Assembly: GCF_009791395.1 (NCBI RefSeq)
Contig: NZ_WSZK01000008.1
Span: 1-64,000 of the forward strand
Direction: 5' to 3'
From: Halomarina oriensis
GTDB taxonomy: Archaea > Halobacteriota > Halobacteria > Halobacteriales > Haloarculaceae
DNA: 64,000 nt
Below, piece after piece: positions 17,690 to 27,086 of this stretch. Each line of letters opens with the position of its first letter. Within the stretch, counting starts at the first letter, position 1. Below the pieces are notes generated by a model. It saw only the letters and a program-made list of their open reading frames with translations, did no database searches and was not told the DNA's origin. The translations under genes and the position numbers were made by a program.

Positions 17690-18241
17690 ATGCACGTCGT
17701 GGTCCTCGACAGCGCGGCCTTCCGCCTCGACCACGAGGCCTACGCCTACGCCGGGAAGTTCGTCGTCCCCGGCGGGAAGGCCGTCGCGCTCCCCGACGAC
17801 ACCGCAGCGGCGTTCCCGGATCCACGTGAGGGGGACGCCGAGGAGGTTCTGGGAGCTATCGCGTTCTCCGAGGACCGCACCGACGACTCGACGGTGTGGC
17901 TCCGGTACGTCACGGTGCGTCGTGACCGCCGTGGCGAGGGAATCGGCACGCGACTCGCCAGCGAGACGACCGCCCGCCTCCACGACAGGGGTTACGAGAC
18001 GGTCCGCATCGCGGTCAACAACCCCTACAGCTACGAGGCGCTCTCGAAGGCCGGCTTCGGGTTCACGGGCCGCGAGACGGGGCTGGCGGAACTCGTCATG
18101 GACCACCCGAGCGACCGGGAACGCTACGACGAGGGTCTCGCACTGTTCGCCGACCGGGACCTGAGCGACGAGGAACTGACGTTCACCCGCGAGAAGCGCG
18201 AACGCGGCCCGCCAGCGGTCGGTGGCCCGCACCACGGCTGA
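17690..18241 (+). CDS. GNAT-family N-acetyltransferase
   Basis: 183 aa. The acetyl-CoA-binding core is clear: strand LRYVTVRRDRRGEGIGTRLASETTARL (about 71-97) with the RxxGxGxxL pyrophosphate loop, then the strand VRIAVNNPYSYEALSKAGFGFTGRE typical of GNAT motif B. The N-terminal 55 aa include an unusual Asp/Pro-rich segment, and the C-terminal 30 aa are charged. Substrate unknown. It is divergent from the DUF3054 gene. Confidence 0.87.
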   Translation: MHVVVLDSAAFRLDHEAYAYAGKFVVPGGKAVALPDDTAAAFPDPREGDAEEVLGAIAFSEDRTDDSTVWLRYVTVRRDRRGEGIGTRLASETTARLHDRGYETVRIAVNNPYSYEALSKAGFGFTGRETGLAELVMDHPSDRERYDEGLALFADRDLSDEELTFTREKRERGPPAVGGPHHG

Positions 18242-18298
18242 CTCGACCCGCCCGCCCCGAACCGGCGCGTTTTCATCCACGCCCCGACGACGCGGCGT

Positions 18299-18616
18299 AT
18301 GAACCCCTGGCTCGTTCTGCTCGTCGCCGGCCTGTTCGAGGTCGTGTGGGCGCTCTCGCTCGCCGCCTCCGACGGCCTCTCGAAGCCCGTACCGACCCTC
18401 GTCACCGTCGTCGCACTGCTCGTCAGCATGGTGTTGCTCGCTCGCGCCGTCCAGGACCTCCCCATCGGCACGGCCTACGCCGTCTGGACCGGTATCGGGG
18501 CGGTCGGTGCCGCAGTCGGCGGCGTCGTGCTGTTCGACGAACCGGCGACGGTGCTCCGTGGCGTGTTCATCGCGGTCGTCCTCGTCGGTATCGTGGGTCT
18601 GGAGACGACGGCCTGA
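18299..18616 (+). CDS. SMR-family exporter, Gdx/SugE type
   Basis: 105-aa, four-helix small multidrug resistance protein working as an antiparallel dimer. Seen: the conserved membrane Glu14 in [14 protein letters not shown], and [17 protein letters not shown] in helix 3, both characteristic of the guanidinium-exporter (Gdx, formerly SugE) subgroup rather than EmrE. No guanidine riboswitch is seen upstream, and archaea are not known to use one. Single gene. Confidence 0.88.
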   Translation: MNPWLVLLVAGLFEVVWALSLAASDGLSKPVPTLVTVVALLVSMVLLARAVQDLPIGTAYAVWTGIGAVGAAVGGVVLFDEPATVLRGVFIAVVLVGIVGLETTA

Positions 18617-18631
18617 GCGTGCGTCGGGTGG

Positions 18632-18901
18632 TCAGGTCGGGCCGTCACGGAGCGCCGCGAGGTCCAGTCGGAACAGCGACCCAGTCGAGTATCCGGCGAC
18701 GCCGACGACGGCCGCCACGACGATGCCGAGCAACGTCGCGTCCTCCGGCAGGACGACGACACCGCCGGTAACGGTGAACACGTCCACCGCGTCGGCGCCG
18801 AACGAGACGAGGCCAGCGAGGACCACGACTGCGGCGTCCACGAACCGCTCTCGACGACTCACGGACCGGCCGAGGGCGAGCGTGCGTGCGGTAGGGACCA
18901 T
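18632..18901 (-). CDS. Small two-helix membrane protein
   Basis: 89 aa: a basic N-terminus ([15 protein letters not shown]), two hydrophobic segments (about 19-43 and 52-71), and a polar tail. Start at 18901 gives the natural positive-inside N-terminus. It is convergent with the SMR gene (15 bases apart) and divergent from fen. Family not recognised. Confidence 0.6.
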   Translation of the reverse strand: MVPTARTLALGRSVSRRERFVDAAVVVLAGLVSFGADAVDVFTVTGGVVVLPEDATLLGIVVAAVVGVAGYSTGSLFRLDLAALRDGPT

Positions 18902-18980
18902 ACCGCGCCTCGTGAGTCGACCGACAAGTAGCTGTTCGTCTCTCGGGGGATTCAAGCCCGCCACCCACCACACTCCGGCA

Positions 18981-19955
18981 ATGGGAAACGCGGACCTGCG
19001 CCAGCTCGCGGTCATCGAAGAGGTGTCGTTCGACGACGTCTCGGGCGTCGTCGCCGTCGACGCGCACAACTGGCTCTATCGGTATCTGACGACGACGGTC
19101 CGGTTCACGAACAGCGCGGCCTACACCAAGGACGGACAGGAGGTGGCCAACCTCATCGGCGTCGTGCAGGGCCTGCCGAAGTTCGTCGAACACGACCTGA
19201 CGCCCGTCTTCGTCTTCGACGGCGGCGTCACCGAACTGAAATCCGACGAGGTCGACGAACGGCGCGAACAGCGCGAACGCTACGAGGAACAGCTCGACGA
19301 GGCCCGCGAACGGGGTGACGCCGCCGAGATAGCGACACTCGAATCCCGGACCCAGCGCCTCACGCCGCTCATCGTCGAGACGACGAAGGAGTTGCTCGAA
19401 CTGCTGGACGTGCCCGTCGTCGAAGCGCCCGCCGAGGGCGAGGCACAGGCCAGCTACATGGCCCGGCGTGGCGACGCCGACTACGTCGGGAGCGAGGACT
19501 ACGACGCCCTCCTGCTGGGCGCACCGCGAACCCTCCGGCAACTGACGAGCAAGGGCGACCCCGAGGTGATGGAGTTCCAGGCGACGCTGGACGAACACGA
19601 CCTGACGTGGGAGCAACTGGTCGACGTGGGCATCCTGATGGGGACGGACTTCAACGCCGGACTGTCGGGCGTCGGGCCGAAGACGGCCGTGAAACTGGTC
19701 CACGAACACGGCGACCTGTGGGGCGTGCTGGACGCCCGCGAGGAGTACATCGACGACGCCGACCGCATCCGGTCGCTGTTCCTCAACCCCGCTATCACGG
19801 ACGACTACGACTTCGACACCGACTGCTCGCCGGACGTCGACGCGGCCCGGTCGTTCGTCTGTGAGGAGTGGGCCATCCCCGAGAGCGAAGTCGAACGTGG
19901 CTTCGAGCGCATCGAGGAGGCGCTCACCCAGACCGGACTGGACGACTGGCTCTGA
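18981..19955 (+). CDS. fen: Flap endonuclease 1
   Basis: 324-aa structure-specific 5' nuclease for Okazaki fragment flap removal and repair. Seen: N-terminal MGNADLRQL, metal ligand Asp27 in [18 protein letters not shown] (N-domain second acidic), [12 protein letters not shown] and [10 protein letters not shown] (I-domain ligands), [11 protein letters not shown] and the H2TH region [12 protein letters not shown], and a C-terminal PCNA-binding PIP box QTGLDDWL. Length and motif order are normal for archaeal FEN-1. Confidence 0.96.
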   Translation: MGNADLRQLAVIEEVSFDDVSGVVAVDAHNWLYRYLTTTVRFTNSAAYTKDGQEVANLIGVVQGLPKFVEHDLTPVFVFDGGVTELKSDEVDERREQRERYEEQLDEARERGDAAEIATLESRTQRLTPLIVETTKELLELLDVPVVEAPAEGEAQASYMARRGDADYVGSEDYDALLLGAPRTLRQLTSKGDPEVMEFQATLDEHDLTWEQLVDVGILMGTDFNAGLSGVGPKTAVKLVHEHGDLWGVLDAREEYIDDADRIRSLFLNPAITDDYDFDTDCSPDVDAARSFVCEEWAIPESEVERGFERIEEALTQTGLDDWL

Positions 19956-20025
19956 GCGCACCGGGGCCCGACGCCGCCGAGTCCGACCCACGCCGCTTAT
20001 TCCGACGCCTGCCCGACCCGACGGT

Positions 20026-20286
20026 ATGACACCCGAGGAAGTCGCCCGACTCATCGAGGACGGTATCGAGGACGCCGAGGCCGACGTGTTCCCGCCGCGG
20101 AACCCCGACGACGACACGCACCTCGCGGCCGTCGTCGTCTCGCCCGCCTTCGAGGGGGAGTCGCTGGTCGCACAGCACCAACTCGTCTACGACGCGCTCG
20201 GCGAACACATGACCCGCGACATCCACGCGCTGGAGCTGAAGACCTACACGCCCGAGGCGTACGAGGAACACGCACGGGACGACTGA
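20026..20286 (+). CDS. BolA-family protein
   Basis: 86 aa. Seen: helix TPEEVARLIEDGIEDAEADVF, the strand HLAAVVVSPAFEGESLVAQHQLVYDAL and the C-terminal block EHMTRDIHALELKTYTPEAY, which matches the BolA signature (DIHALxLKTxTPxE). BolA proteins partner monothiol glutaredoxins in Fe-S handling, or bind nucleic acid; no glutaredoxin is adjacent. The gene is about 70 bases after fen, same strand. Confidence 0.88.
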   Translation: MTPEEVARLIEDGIEDAEADVFPPRNPDDDTHLAAVVVSPAFEGESLVAQHQLVYDALGEHMTRDIHALELKTYTPEAYEEHARDD

Positions 20287-20319
20287 GAAGCGTTCGTAGA
20301 GCCGGACCCCGGTCGCGCT

Positions 20320-21480
20320 TCAGTTGATGGTCGCCTGCGTCTCCACGTCCTCCTCGAGGACGCGGTTGTGCAACGCGTCTCCCGTCGCGGCGTCGAAGAG
20401 GTGAACCGAGTCCTCGGGGATGCGAGCGACGACGGTCGAGTCGCGCTCGACCCGCCTGAGGCCGCCGACGGTGGCGACGAACCGCTGGTCGGGTTCCTCG
20501 TCGCTCGGTTCGTCCCCGAACGAGAGATAGACGTTGTTCTCGTTGCCCATCGGTTCGACCACCTCGACGGTCGTCCGGAAGTCGTGCGCGTCGGTCGCCG
20601 ACTCGACCAGCGAGACGTCCTCCGGGCGGACGCCCAGCACGCAGTCGGTGGTCTCGCCGAGGTCCGACGCGACGTCGCTCGACAGCGGGTACTCGAACCC
20701 GTCGCCGACGAGCGTCCCTCCCTCGTGGCTCACGTCGAAGAAGTTCATCGACGGGTCGCCGATGAACCCCGCGACGAACTGGTTGGCTGGTCGGTGGTAG
20801 AGTTCGAGCGGGGACCCGACCTGCATCAACTCGCCGTCGTCGAGCACCGCGATGCGGTCGCCCATCGTCATCGCCTCGGTCTGGTCGTGGGTGACGTACA
20901 CCGTCGTCACGTCCAGGTCCTCCTGGAGGCGCTGAATCTCGGTGCGCATCCCGGCACGAAGCTTCGCGTCCAGGTTGCTCAGCGGTTCGTCCATCAGGAA
21001 CACCTCCGGGTCGCGGACGATGGCCCGACCCAGCGCGACGCGCTGTTGCTGGCCACCGGAGAGTTCACCCGGCTTCCGGTCGAGCAGGTTCTCGATGCCC
21101 ATCGTCGTGGCGGCGTCGGTGACCGTCTCCCGGATGGTGTCGTCGTCGAGGTCCGTCGACTCCTCCAGTCCGAAGCTCATGTTCTGCCGGACGGTCATGT
21201 GTGGGTAGAGCGCGTAGCTCTGAAACACCATGGCGATGTCCCGCTCCGCGGGCTGTTTCTCGTTGAGACGGCTCCCGCCGAGCCGAATCTCGCCGCTGGA
21301 GATGGTCTCTAACCCCGCGATCATCCGCAGCGTCGTCGACTTCCCACAGCCCGAGGGACCGACGAGGACGAGGAACTCCCCGTCCCCGATGTCGATGTTC
21401 ACGTCGTCCACGGCGACGACCTCGCTGCCGTCACCCTCCTGAAAGACCTTCGTTACCGCGTCGAGTGTCAGTTCTGCCAT
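20320..21480 (-). CDS. CUT1 sugar ABC transporter ATPase
   Basis: 386-aa MalK/UgpC-type ATPase. Seen: Walker A GPSGCGKST at 41-49, Q-loop VFQSYALYPHMTV, signature LSGGQQQRVA at 140-149, Walker B FLMDEPLSNLDAKLR at 161-175, switch VTHDQTEAMT, and a C-terminal TOBE domain (about 240-386) with GVRPEDV. It is the last gene of a four-gene operon on the minus strand (binding protein, two permeases, ATPase). It follows the permease after about 33 bases. Confidence 0.92.
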   Translation of the reverse strand: MAELTLDAVTKVFQEGDGSEVVAVDDVNIDIGDGEFLVLVGPSGCGKSTTLRMIAGLETISSGEIRLGGSRLNEKQPAERDIAMVFQSYALYPHMTVRQNMSFGLEESTDLDDDTIRETVTDAATTMGIENLLDRKPGELSGGQQQRVALGRAIVRDPEVFLMDEPLSNLDAKLRAGMRTEIQRLQEDLDVTTVYVTHDQTEAMTMGDRIAVLDDGELMQVGSPLELYHRPANQFVAGFIGDPSMNFFDVSHEGGTLVGDGFEYPLSSDVASDLGETTDCVLGVRPEDVSLVESATDAHDFRTTVEVVEPMGNENNVYLSFGDEPSDEEPDQRFVATVGGLRRVERDSTVVARIPEDSVHLFDAATGDALHNRVLEEDVETQATIN

Positions 21481-21513
21481 GTGTAATCACCTCTATCTCT
21501 CTCGGTCGTCATC

Positions 21514-22464
21514 CTATGCGGCCACCCCGCGTGCGAACTTGTCGCCGAAGAAGACGTAGACGACCAGCGTCGGCAACGCCGCGACGAGCGCCGCGGCCAT
21601 CCGCAACGGGAAGTTCGTCCCCGACTGTGAGACGCCGATGCCGACCAGTTCCTGCGTGACGACCGCCGCGTCACCGAACTGGACGATGGTGAGCGCGAAC
21701 AGGAGGTCGTTCCAGATCTGTGTGAACTGGTAGATGAACACGACCGCGAACATCGGAATCGACAGCGGCAGGACGATACGTCGGTAGATTCGCGTCACCG
21801 ACGCGCCGTCGAGTCGCGCCGCTTCGAGCATCTCGTCCGAGAGCTTCTTGTAGTGCGCTCGGAACAGCAGCGTGCAGATGGGCAGGCCGTAGGCGACGTG
21901 CGTGACGATGAGCGCCACGAGCTTCCAGTGATACGGTTCGATGATGGGCAGCGCCATCCCGACCGGTTCGAACATCGTCCGCAGCGGGACGACGTTGTAC
22001 CAGAACTGCGTCAACGGGACGAGCACGGCCTGGTACGGGATGAAGATCCCCGCGACGAACAGCATGTAGATGGCCAACTGGCCGCGCCAGTGGACGTTCG
22101 TCAGGCCGTAGGCGGCCATGCTCCCGAGCAGGCCCGAGAGGACCGTCGCCGGAATCACGAGGATCATGCTGTTGAGCAGTCCTTGACTCAGCCCCGAGAC
22201 GGCGTTCTGCCACGGCTGAATCGAGAACTCGCCGGAGTTGGCGACGAGCGGTTCGAGCGGCGGCAGGAACGGTGCTCGACCGGTGTAGCTGGCCGGGTCG
22301 GTGAACGCCGTCATCACTCCCGTCTCGATGGGCACGAGGTAGAACACGCCCATGGCGAGCAGGATGGCGTACAGCACGACCCGTCGGAGACCGTAGCCGC
22401 CGAGCAGTCCCGTCTCTCGGTCGGTCTCGTCGGTGGTGCCCTCCGTGGCGACCTGCTGGCTCAT
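21514..22464 (-). CDS. CUT1 sugar ABC permease (MalG type)
   Basis: 316 aa, six helices. Seen: the EAA loop EAARLDGASVTRIYRRIVLPLS (about 229-250) that docks to the ATPase, and QNAVSGLSQGLLNSMILVIPATVLSGLLGSMAAYGL for helices 2-3. It overlaps the upstream permease by 4 bases, indicating coupled translation. Confidence 0.91.
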   Translation of the reverse strand: MSQQVATEGTTDETDRETGLLGGYGLRRVVLYAILLAMGVFYLVPIETGVMTAFTDPASYTGRAPFLPPLEPLVANSGEFSIQPWQNAVSGLSQGLLNSMILVIPATVLSGLLGSMAAYGLTNVHWRGQLAIYMLFVAGIFIPYQAVLVPLTQFWYNVVPLRTMFEPVGMALPIIEPYHWKLVALIVTHVAYGLPICTLLFRAHYKKLSDEMLEAARLDGASVTRIYRRIVLPLSIPMFAVVFIYQFTQIWNDLLFALTIVQFGDAAVVTQELVGIGVSQSGTNFPLRMAAALVAALPTLVVYVFFGDKFARGVAA

Positions 22465-23456
22465 AGCGCCCCCCGCCGGTACTGCGAGTAGATGTACGGT
22501 GCGACGATGAACAGCGCCATCACGAACAGCACGACGGCGATGGCGGAGCCGTACGCCCAGTTGCTGTTGGCGTACGCCTCACGCACCATCCGGGTGGCGA
22601 GGATATCCGCCGAGGGACCGGGCTGGTAGCCGCTGTACATCGAGAACAGGAAGTCGAACGCCTTCAGCGCGAACACCGTGAGCACGACGAGCGCACTCAC
22701 CGTCGCGGTCCGCAACTGCGGCAGGACGACCCGGCGGTACAGCCGGTAGGTGCTCGCACCGTCGACACGGGCGGCCTCGAAGTGGCTCGTCGGAATCGCC
22801 CGCAGCCCCGCGAGGTAGACGATCATCGCGTAGCCGCTGAACTGCCAGACGAGCGCGAACGCGACCGCCGCCAGTTTCAGGTCGGGGTTCTGGACGATCT
22901 CGACCGGCCCGAACCCGAGCGACGTGATGACGATGTTGACGAGTCCGGTCTCGACGTTGTACATGTAGAGCCAGAACTTCGCCGTGACGACGAACGAGAG
23001 GCTCATCGGGAGCAGGTAGACGGTCCGGAAGGTGTTCTCGAAGCGGATCTCCTGGTCGACGAGAATCGCCAGCAGGAGACCGAGGACGAGACAGAACACC
23101 GTGAACCCGACCATCAGCGCGACGGTGTTGCCCAGCGAGTTCCAGATGGGTTCGACCGAGAGGTCCGACCAACTGGGGGTCCCGCCCGTGAACGCGACGA
23201 CGTAGTTCTCGAAGTCGAGGTTGGTGTAGTCCGGCTCCCCGAGTCCGGTGAAGTCCGTCAGCGACAGGACGATGTTCCAGAGGATGGCCCCGTAGACGAA
23301 CAGGGCGACGAGCAGGAACGGCGGCAGCCAGAACGGTGCCGACCGGACCGACTCGCGCTGGAGGAACGGCGTCCGCTCGGCGGCCGTCCCGCCGTCCGTC
23401 CGAACGTCGTCGCTGTCGGACCAGCGGCGTCTGATGATGGATAGTGGGTTTCGCAT
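22461..23456 (-). CDS. CUT1 sugar ABC permease (MalF type)
   Basis: 331 aa with six helices. Seen: first helix SAPFWLPPFLLVALFVYGAILWNIVLS, periplasmic segment, and the EAA loop EAARVDGASTYRLYRRVVLPQLR (about 236-258). The N-terminal cytoplasmic 40 aa are charged. It lies 21 bases downstream of the substrate-binding gene and overlaps the MalG-type gene. Substrate is inferred to be a monosaccharide or oligosaccharide from context with GfcR. Confidence 0.91.
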   Translation of the reverse strand: MRNPLSIIRRRWSDSDDVRTDGGTAAERTPFLQRESVRSAPFWLPPFLLVALFVYGAILWNIVLSLTDFTGLGEPDYTNLDFENYVVAFTGGTPSWSDLSVEPIWNSLGNTVALMVGFTVFCLVLGLLLAILVDQEIRFENTFRTVYLLPMSLSFVVTAKFWLYMYNVETGLVNIVITSLGFGPVEIVQNPDLKLAAVAFALVWQFSGYAMIVYLAGLRAIPTSHFEAARVDGASTYRLYRRVVLPQLRTATVSALVVLTVFALKAFDFLFSMYSGYQPGPSADILATRMVREAYANSNWAYGSAIAVVLFVMALFIVAPYIYSQYRRGAL

Positions 23457-23477
23457 GCGAGACGGAGTGTGACGGCG

Positions 23478-24804
23478 TTACTGGAACGCGCCGACGAGTT
23501 GTTCGGCGGTCGTCGCCGCGTCGTAGTTCTCCAGGAAGCCGCTGAACGCCGACCCGATGTTGGTCTGAATCGGCGGTGCGACGGCCAGCCCGTGCTGGAT
23601 GGACGGTGGCTGGTTGTCCGCGTTGTTGAAGTCGTCGTACTGGTCCTGCTGGAACTGGCTGAGTTCGGAGACGTCGGCGTCCCCACGGGGGGGGAATCGA
23701 CCCCTTCTCGGCGTTGAACAGGACCTGTCCCTCCGTGGAGCCACAGTAGCTGAGGAACGTCTTCGTCGCCTCGGGCGACGGGTTGTTGGCGAAGTACGGG
23801 AACGAGTCCATGTTCAGCTGGTAGCTCCCCTCCGTGCCGGGGTAGGTGACCTGGTTCCACTGCTCGCCGTAGTTGAAGCTCTCGCTGCTGCGGTAGGCAC
23901 CGGCCGCCCAGTCACCCTGGTGGATGAACGCGGCGTCGCCCTCCATCACCATCGTGTTCGCCTCGGTGAAGCTGATCGAAGAGGAGTCGCCGGGGTAGTA
24001 CTGTTCGAGCTCGACGACGTTCTCCAGAGCGGACTGAACCTGCTGCTGGTCGCCCTCGCCGTTGGTGAACGCCTCGTAGCCGTCGATGCCGGCCTGCCCG
24101 AGGAGGATCGTCTCCCAGAGCTGGACCGTCGACCACGCGCCGCTGGTCTGCTGGGCGAACGGGACGGCGTCCGTCTCGCTGGCGATGGTCTCACACGCGC
24201 TGACCACGTCGGCCGGCGAGGAGAGCGACGTCGGATCGACGCCCGCCTGCTCGACGACCTCGACGTTGTAGAACAGGTTGTTGATGCGGTGGATGTTGAG
24301 CGGCACCGTCACGAACTCGCCGTTCAACTGCGCCTGGGTCCGTGGCCCCTCCAGATAGTTGTTCTTCAGGTCGTCGGTCCAGACGTCGCCGTCGATGCTC
24401 TCGTAGGCCTCCCCGAACTTCTCCAGGGTCTTGCCCGGCCACGTCTGGAACGTGCTGGGTGGCTCGTTGCTCTGGAGACGGTTCGAGACGACCTGGTCGA
24501 GGTTGCCACGGGCGGCCCCGTTGACCGGCTCCTCGGCGAACTCGACGTCCGGGTGAGCCTCCTGGAAGCCGCCGATGAGCGCCTCGATGGCGGCGCTCCC
24601 GTCACCGGACGACCAGGCGTGGAGCAGTTCGAGCTGTTCCATGCTCCCACCGCCGCCCGAGCCGTCGCCACTGCCGTTCCCGCTTCCGTTCCCGTCGCCG
24701 CCGTCTCCCCCGAGACAGCCGGCGAGACCGGCGATACCTGCAGCGCCCGCACCCGCCAACACGCGCCGTCGTGAGACTCCGTCGTCTGTGTGCTGCTTTG
24801 CCAT
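23478..24804 (-). pseudogene. CUT1 sugar-binding lipoprotein with a frameshift in an 8-G run
   Basis: Substrate-binding protein of the operon. Frame 1 encodes a Tat lipoprotein signal (SRRRVLAG..., lipobox LAGC with Cys30), a Gly/Ser/Asp linker, and an extracellular solute-binding fold to about residue 372 (...AEKGSIPP). Coding then continues in another frame from RGDADVSELSQFQ to the stop at 23478. The break coincides with eight consecutive G on the plus strand (23687-23694). With seven, a single 441-aa protein of normal length results. All the rest looks intact, so this is either a sequencing indel, a recent mutation, or a slippage switch. The operon order and 21-base spacing to the permease support the original function. 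Confidence 0.88.
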
Positions 24805-24967
24805 TGTGTTTCCCCTTGTGAAGGTTGTTCGTGCAGTACAGCGCCTCCCACTTAATTATTAGCTCCATTAACTACATTCCGAAGAATATTTTTCGGGACG
24901 CCGGACGGGGAGGCGTCGTCCACGAGGAGCGACCCGATACCGAAGGCGAGCGGTACCGAGCGGCGTC

Positions 24968-25591
24968 TCAGACCCGGATGACCTGAATCAGCGAGTAGAC
25001 CGGGACGCCTTCGACCTCGTCGACACCCTGCTTGTCGACGAGGACGGCACAGGCCACGGGATTCCCGCCGCGTTCCTCGACGGCGGAGATGGTCTCGGTG
25101 AGCGTCGTCCCGCTGGTGACGGTGTCGTCGACGACGATGCAGTCCCTCCCCTCGACGGGCGCGAAGTTCCGCGAGAAACTGCCGCCGAGGTCCTCGATGT
25201 CGCCCTCGTCCCACTGGTGCTTTCGCGGGGTGTAGGTTGCGAGGTCCGATTCGAGGTCTCGCGAGACGACGGTCGCCAGCGGAACGCCCGCCTTCTCGAC
25301 ACCGATGGTGACCTCCGGGACGCCGCTCCGGTCCTGGACCATGTCCGAGATGGCCCTGCCGACGAACTCCAGTCGGTCGCTGTCGGTGCCGACGGCCGAC
25401 CAGTCGACGTGTACGTCGGTCGGTTCCCGCGGTACGTCGTCGGCCGTACCGCCGGTTGAGGTGTCGCCACGCTCGACGAGCCATCGGGCCGTCTCACGGG
25501 AGACGTTCAACTCGTCGGCGATCTCGCCCTTCGAGAGTCCTTTCTGTGCCAGTGCCGTCGCGTTCTCGATGAGGTCGTCTACGTTCTTCAT
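24968..25591 (-). CDS. gfcR: Sugar-catabolism regulator GfcR (PRTase-like)
   Basis: 207-aa transcription regulator combining an N-terminal helix-turn-helix (about 10-40, KGLSKGEIADELNVSRETARWLVE) with an orotate phosphoribosyltransferase-like domain (70-207) carrying the PRPP loop CIVVDDTVTSGTT (151-163). In Haloferax volcanii GfcR activates genes of the semiphosphorylative Entner-Doudoroff pathway and glycolysis. Here it sits directly upstream of a sugar ABC operon and about 6 kb from a gluconate dehydratase-like gene, which fits. Its ATG overlaps the stop of a small upstream frame (25588-25821) by 4 bases. Often misannotated as a PyrE-like enzyme. Confidence 0.92.
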   Translation of the reverse strand: MKNVDDLIENATALAQKGLSKGEIADELNVSRETARWLVERGDTSTGGTADDVPREPTDVHVDWSAVGTDSDRLEFVGRAISDMVQDRSGVPEVTIGVEKAGVPLATVVSRDLESDLATYTPRKHQWDEGDIEDLGGSFSRNFAPVEGRDCIVVDDTVTSGTTLTETISAVEERGGNPVACAVLVDKQGVDEVEGVPVYSLIQVIRV

Positions 25592-25821
25592 AGCGTGCTG
25601 AGTTCGATGGCCGTCTTGATAGTCGAATCGTCGTCGCGGCCGGCGTACCCGCCGTCGTCGGGCGGAACCACGCCGAGCGTCTCGACGACCGGCCCCGAGT
25701 GCGAGGCGTTCGAGTCGACCGACCCGACGGACGACTCGGCCGGTTCGGTGACGGGGCGTGGCCGCTCGACACGTCGAAGGCCGTGACCGTCGCCGTCCCG
25801 GTGTGTCGCTATCGCGTCCAT
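25588..25821 (-). CDS. Small uncharacterised protein coupled to gfcR
   Basis: 77-aa frame whose stop overlaps the gfcR start (ATGA). Codons end mostly in G or C, unlike random shadow frames. The product is polar, rich in Asp, Ser, Val and Gly, with no signal peptide, membrane helix or recognised motif. The coupled arrangement and composition suggest a translated gene; the absence of any family resemblance keeps confidence moderate. It could also be a translated leader of gfcR. Confidence 0.4.
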   Translation of the reverse strand: MDAIATHRDGDGHGLRRVERPRPVTEPAESSVGSVDSNASHSGPVVETLGVVPPDDGGYAGRDDDSTIKTAIELSTL

Positions 25822-25916
25822 GCGGAGTTCTACCGTGTGAAAAGCTGATTCGCTTCCGAGTTAAGCCTTCGTGTCGGGGACGGAACCACGATTCGCCGCT
25901 CGCGGGGAGGCGACGA

Positions 25917-27041
25917 CTACTCGTCGTCGCTCGCTGGCCGGTCGTTCCGGCCGGGGGTGTCGTCGCCGTGGGCCGACGTCGCGTCCGCGGGCGGGTCGTA
26001 GACGTACAGCAGGTCCGGCGTGACGACGTAGTAACTGCCGTCGTCGGGTGACTCGACGACGCCGGTCTTCGAGTCGATGGCGAAGTCCACCAGGTCCGCG
26101 AGCGAGGCGGCGTGCGCACGCTCGCGTGCTCGAACCGACTCCGGCAGGCGAATCGTCGTGATCCACTCGTCGAACTCCGCTCGGTCACCCTGGTGGCGAA
26201 GTCGTTCACGTTCGTCGTCGCTCAGCCGTACCCCCTCCCGCCTCGTCCCGACGAGTACCGCCCCCAACAGGAGCAGTCCGCCCATCGTGAGCATCGGCCC
26301 ACCGAGGGTGAGTAGCGGACTGCGAGCGGTCCGGACCACGGTCGTCTCCATCCGGTCGTGGCGTTCGACGCCGTTCGAGACGTTGCCGACGCGGTACGCC
26401 GTCCCGAGTTCGACGGGCAGGTCGTAGGTCCGCGTTCGGTCGACCTGCTGGCCGTCGACCGTCCCGGTCCGACTCACGACGGTCCGGACGAGCACCTCCG
26501 ACTGTCCGACGCTTCCCCCGAGTCGGTCTTCGATCATCTCGGTCCGGTTCGACACCGCGCTCACGTTCACCGCGAACGGGACCGTGACTCGCTCGCCCGC
26601 GTCCACGCGTTCGACGGCCGGGTCGCTCAGTTGCGTGGTCCGCTGCCAGAGCACCGTCTCGTTCCCGCTCCGGGACTCCTCGACCGCTCTGACGACGAGC
26701 ATCGACTCGACGCTCACCGTCATGTTCCCCTCCGACCCCGTGTAGCCGTAGCTGAACGTTCCGTTGAGCCACGGCGCGATACTGCTGAAGTACGTCGAGC
26801 GGTTGTGGAGCGTCGTCCCCGTCTCGTAGACCGGGTTCGGTTCGACGACGACCGCCGAGTGACTGTAGCCGCCTCGCTCCTCCCACGAGGAGGCGACGAC
26901 CTCCCGAGTGTCGGTCGCCGGTGCTGCGTACCCCGTGTAGGTCAACCAGCCACCAAGCACGACGACGACCACGAGTATCCCGGCGACGAGCGCCGCGTTG
27001 TCCATCACCGCCTGTCTGAGACGAAGTGTCCAGTCCGACAT
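25917..27041 (-). CDS. DUF5305 membrane protein
   Basis: 374 aa. Seen: N-terminal membrane helix (about 17-37), a large extracellular domain (38-250) with several N-x-T/S sequons, a second helix (about 253-276), and a cytoplasmic domain of about 95 aa with acidic tail. This matches the DUF5305 family. Such genes typically lie beside signal peptidase and DUF1102 genes in haloarchaea, as here (45 bases downstream of the peptidase gene, same strand). A scaffold, chaperone or assembly role for the exported DUF1102 proteins is inference. Confidence 0.82.
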   Translation of the reverse strand: MSDWTLRLRQAVMDNAALVAGILVVVVVLGGWLTYTGYAAPATDTREVVASSWEERGGYSHSAVVVEPNPVYETGTTLHNRSTYFSSIAPWLNGTFSYGYTGSEGNMTVSVESMLVVRAVEESRSGNETVLWQRTTQLSDPAVERVDAGERVTVPFAVNVSAVSNRTEMIEDRLGGSVGQSEVLVRTVVSRTGTVDGQQVDRTRTYDLPVELGTAYRVGNVSNGVERHDRMETTVVRTARSPLLTLGGPMLTMGGLLLLGAVLVGTRREGVRLSDDERERLRHQGDRAEFDEWITTIRLPESVRARERAHAASLADLVDFAIDSKTGVVESPDDGSYYVVTPDLLYVYDPPADATSAHGDDTPGRNDRPASDDE

Positions 27042-27086
27042 CTGAGGTAGCGTTCGAGAATGTGAGATTAGTTACCGACCGATTTA

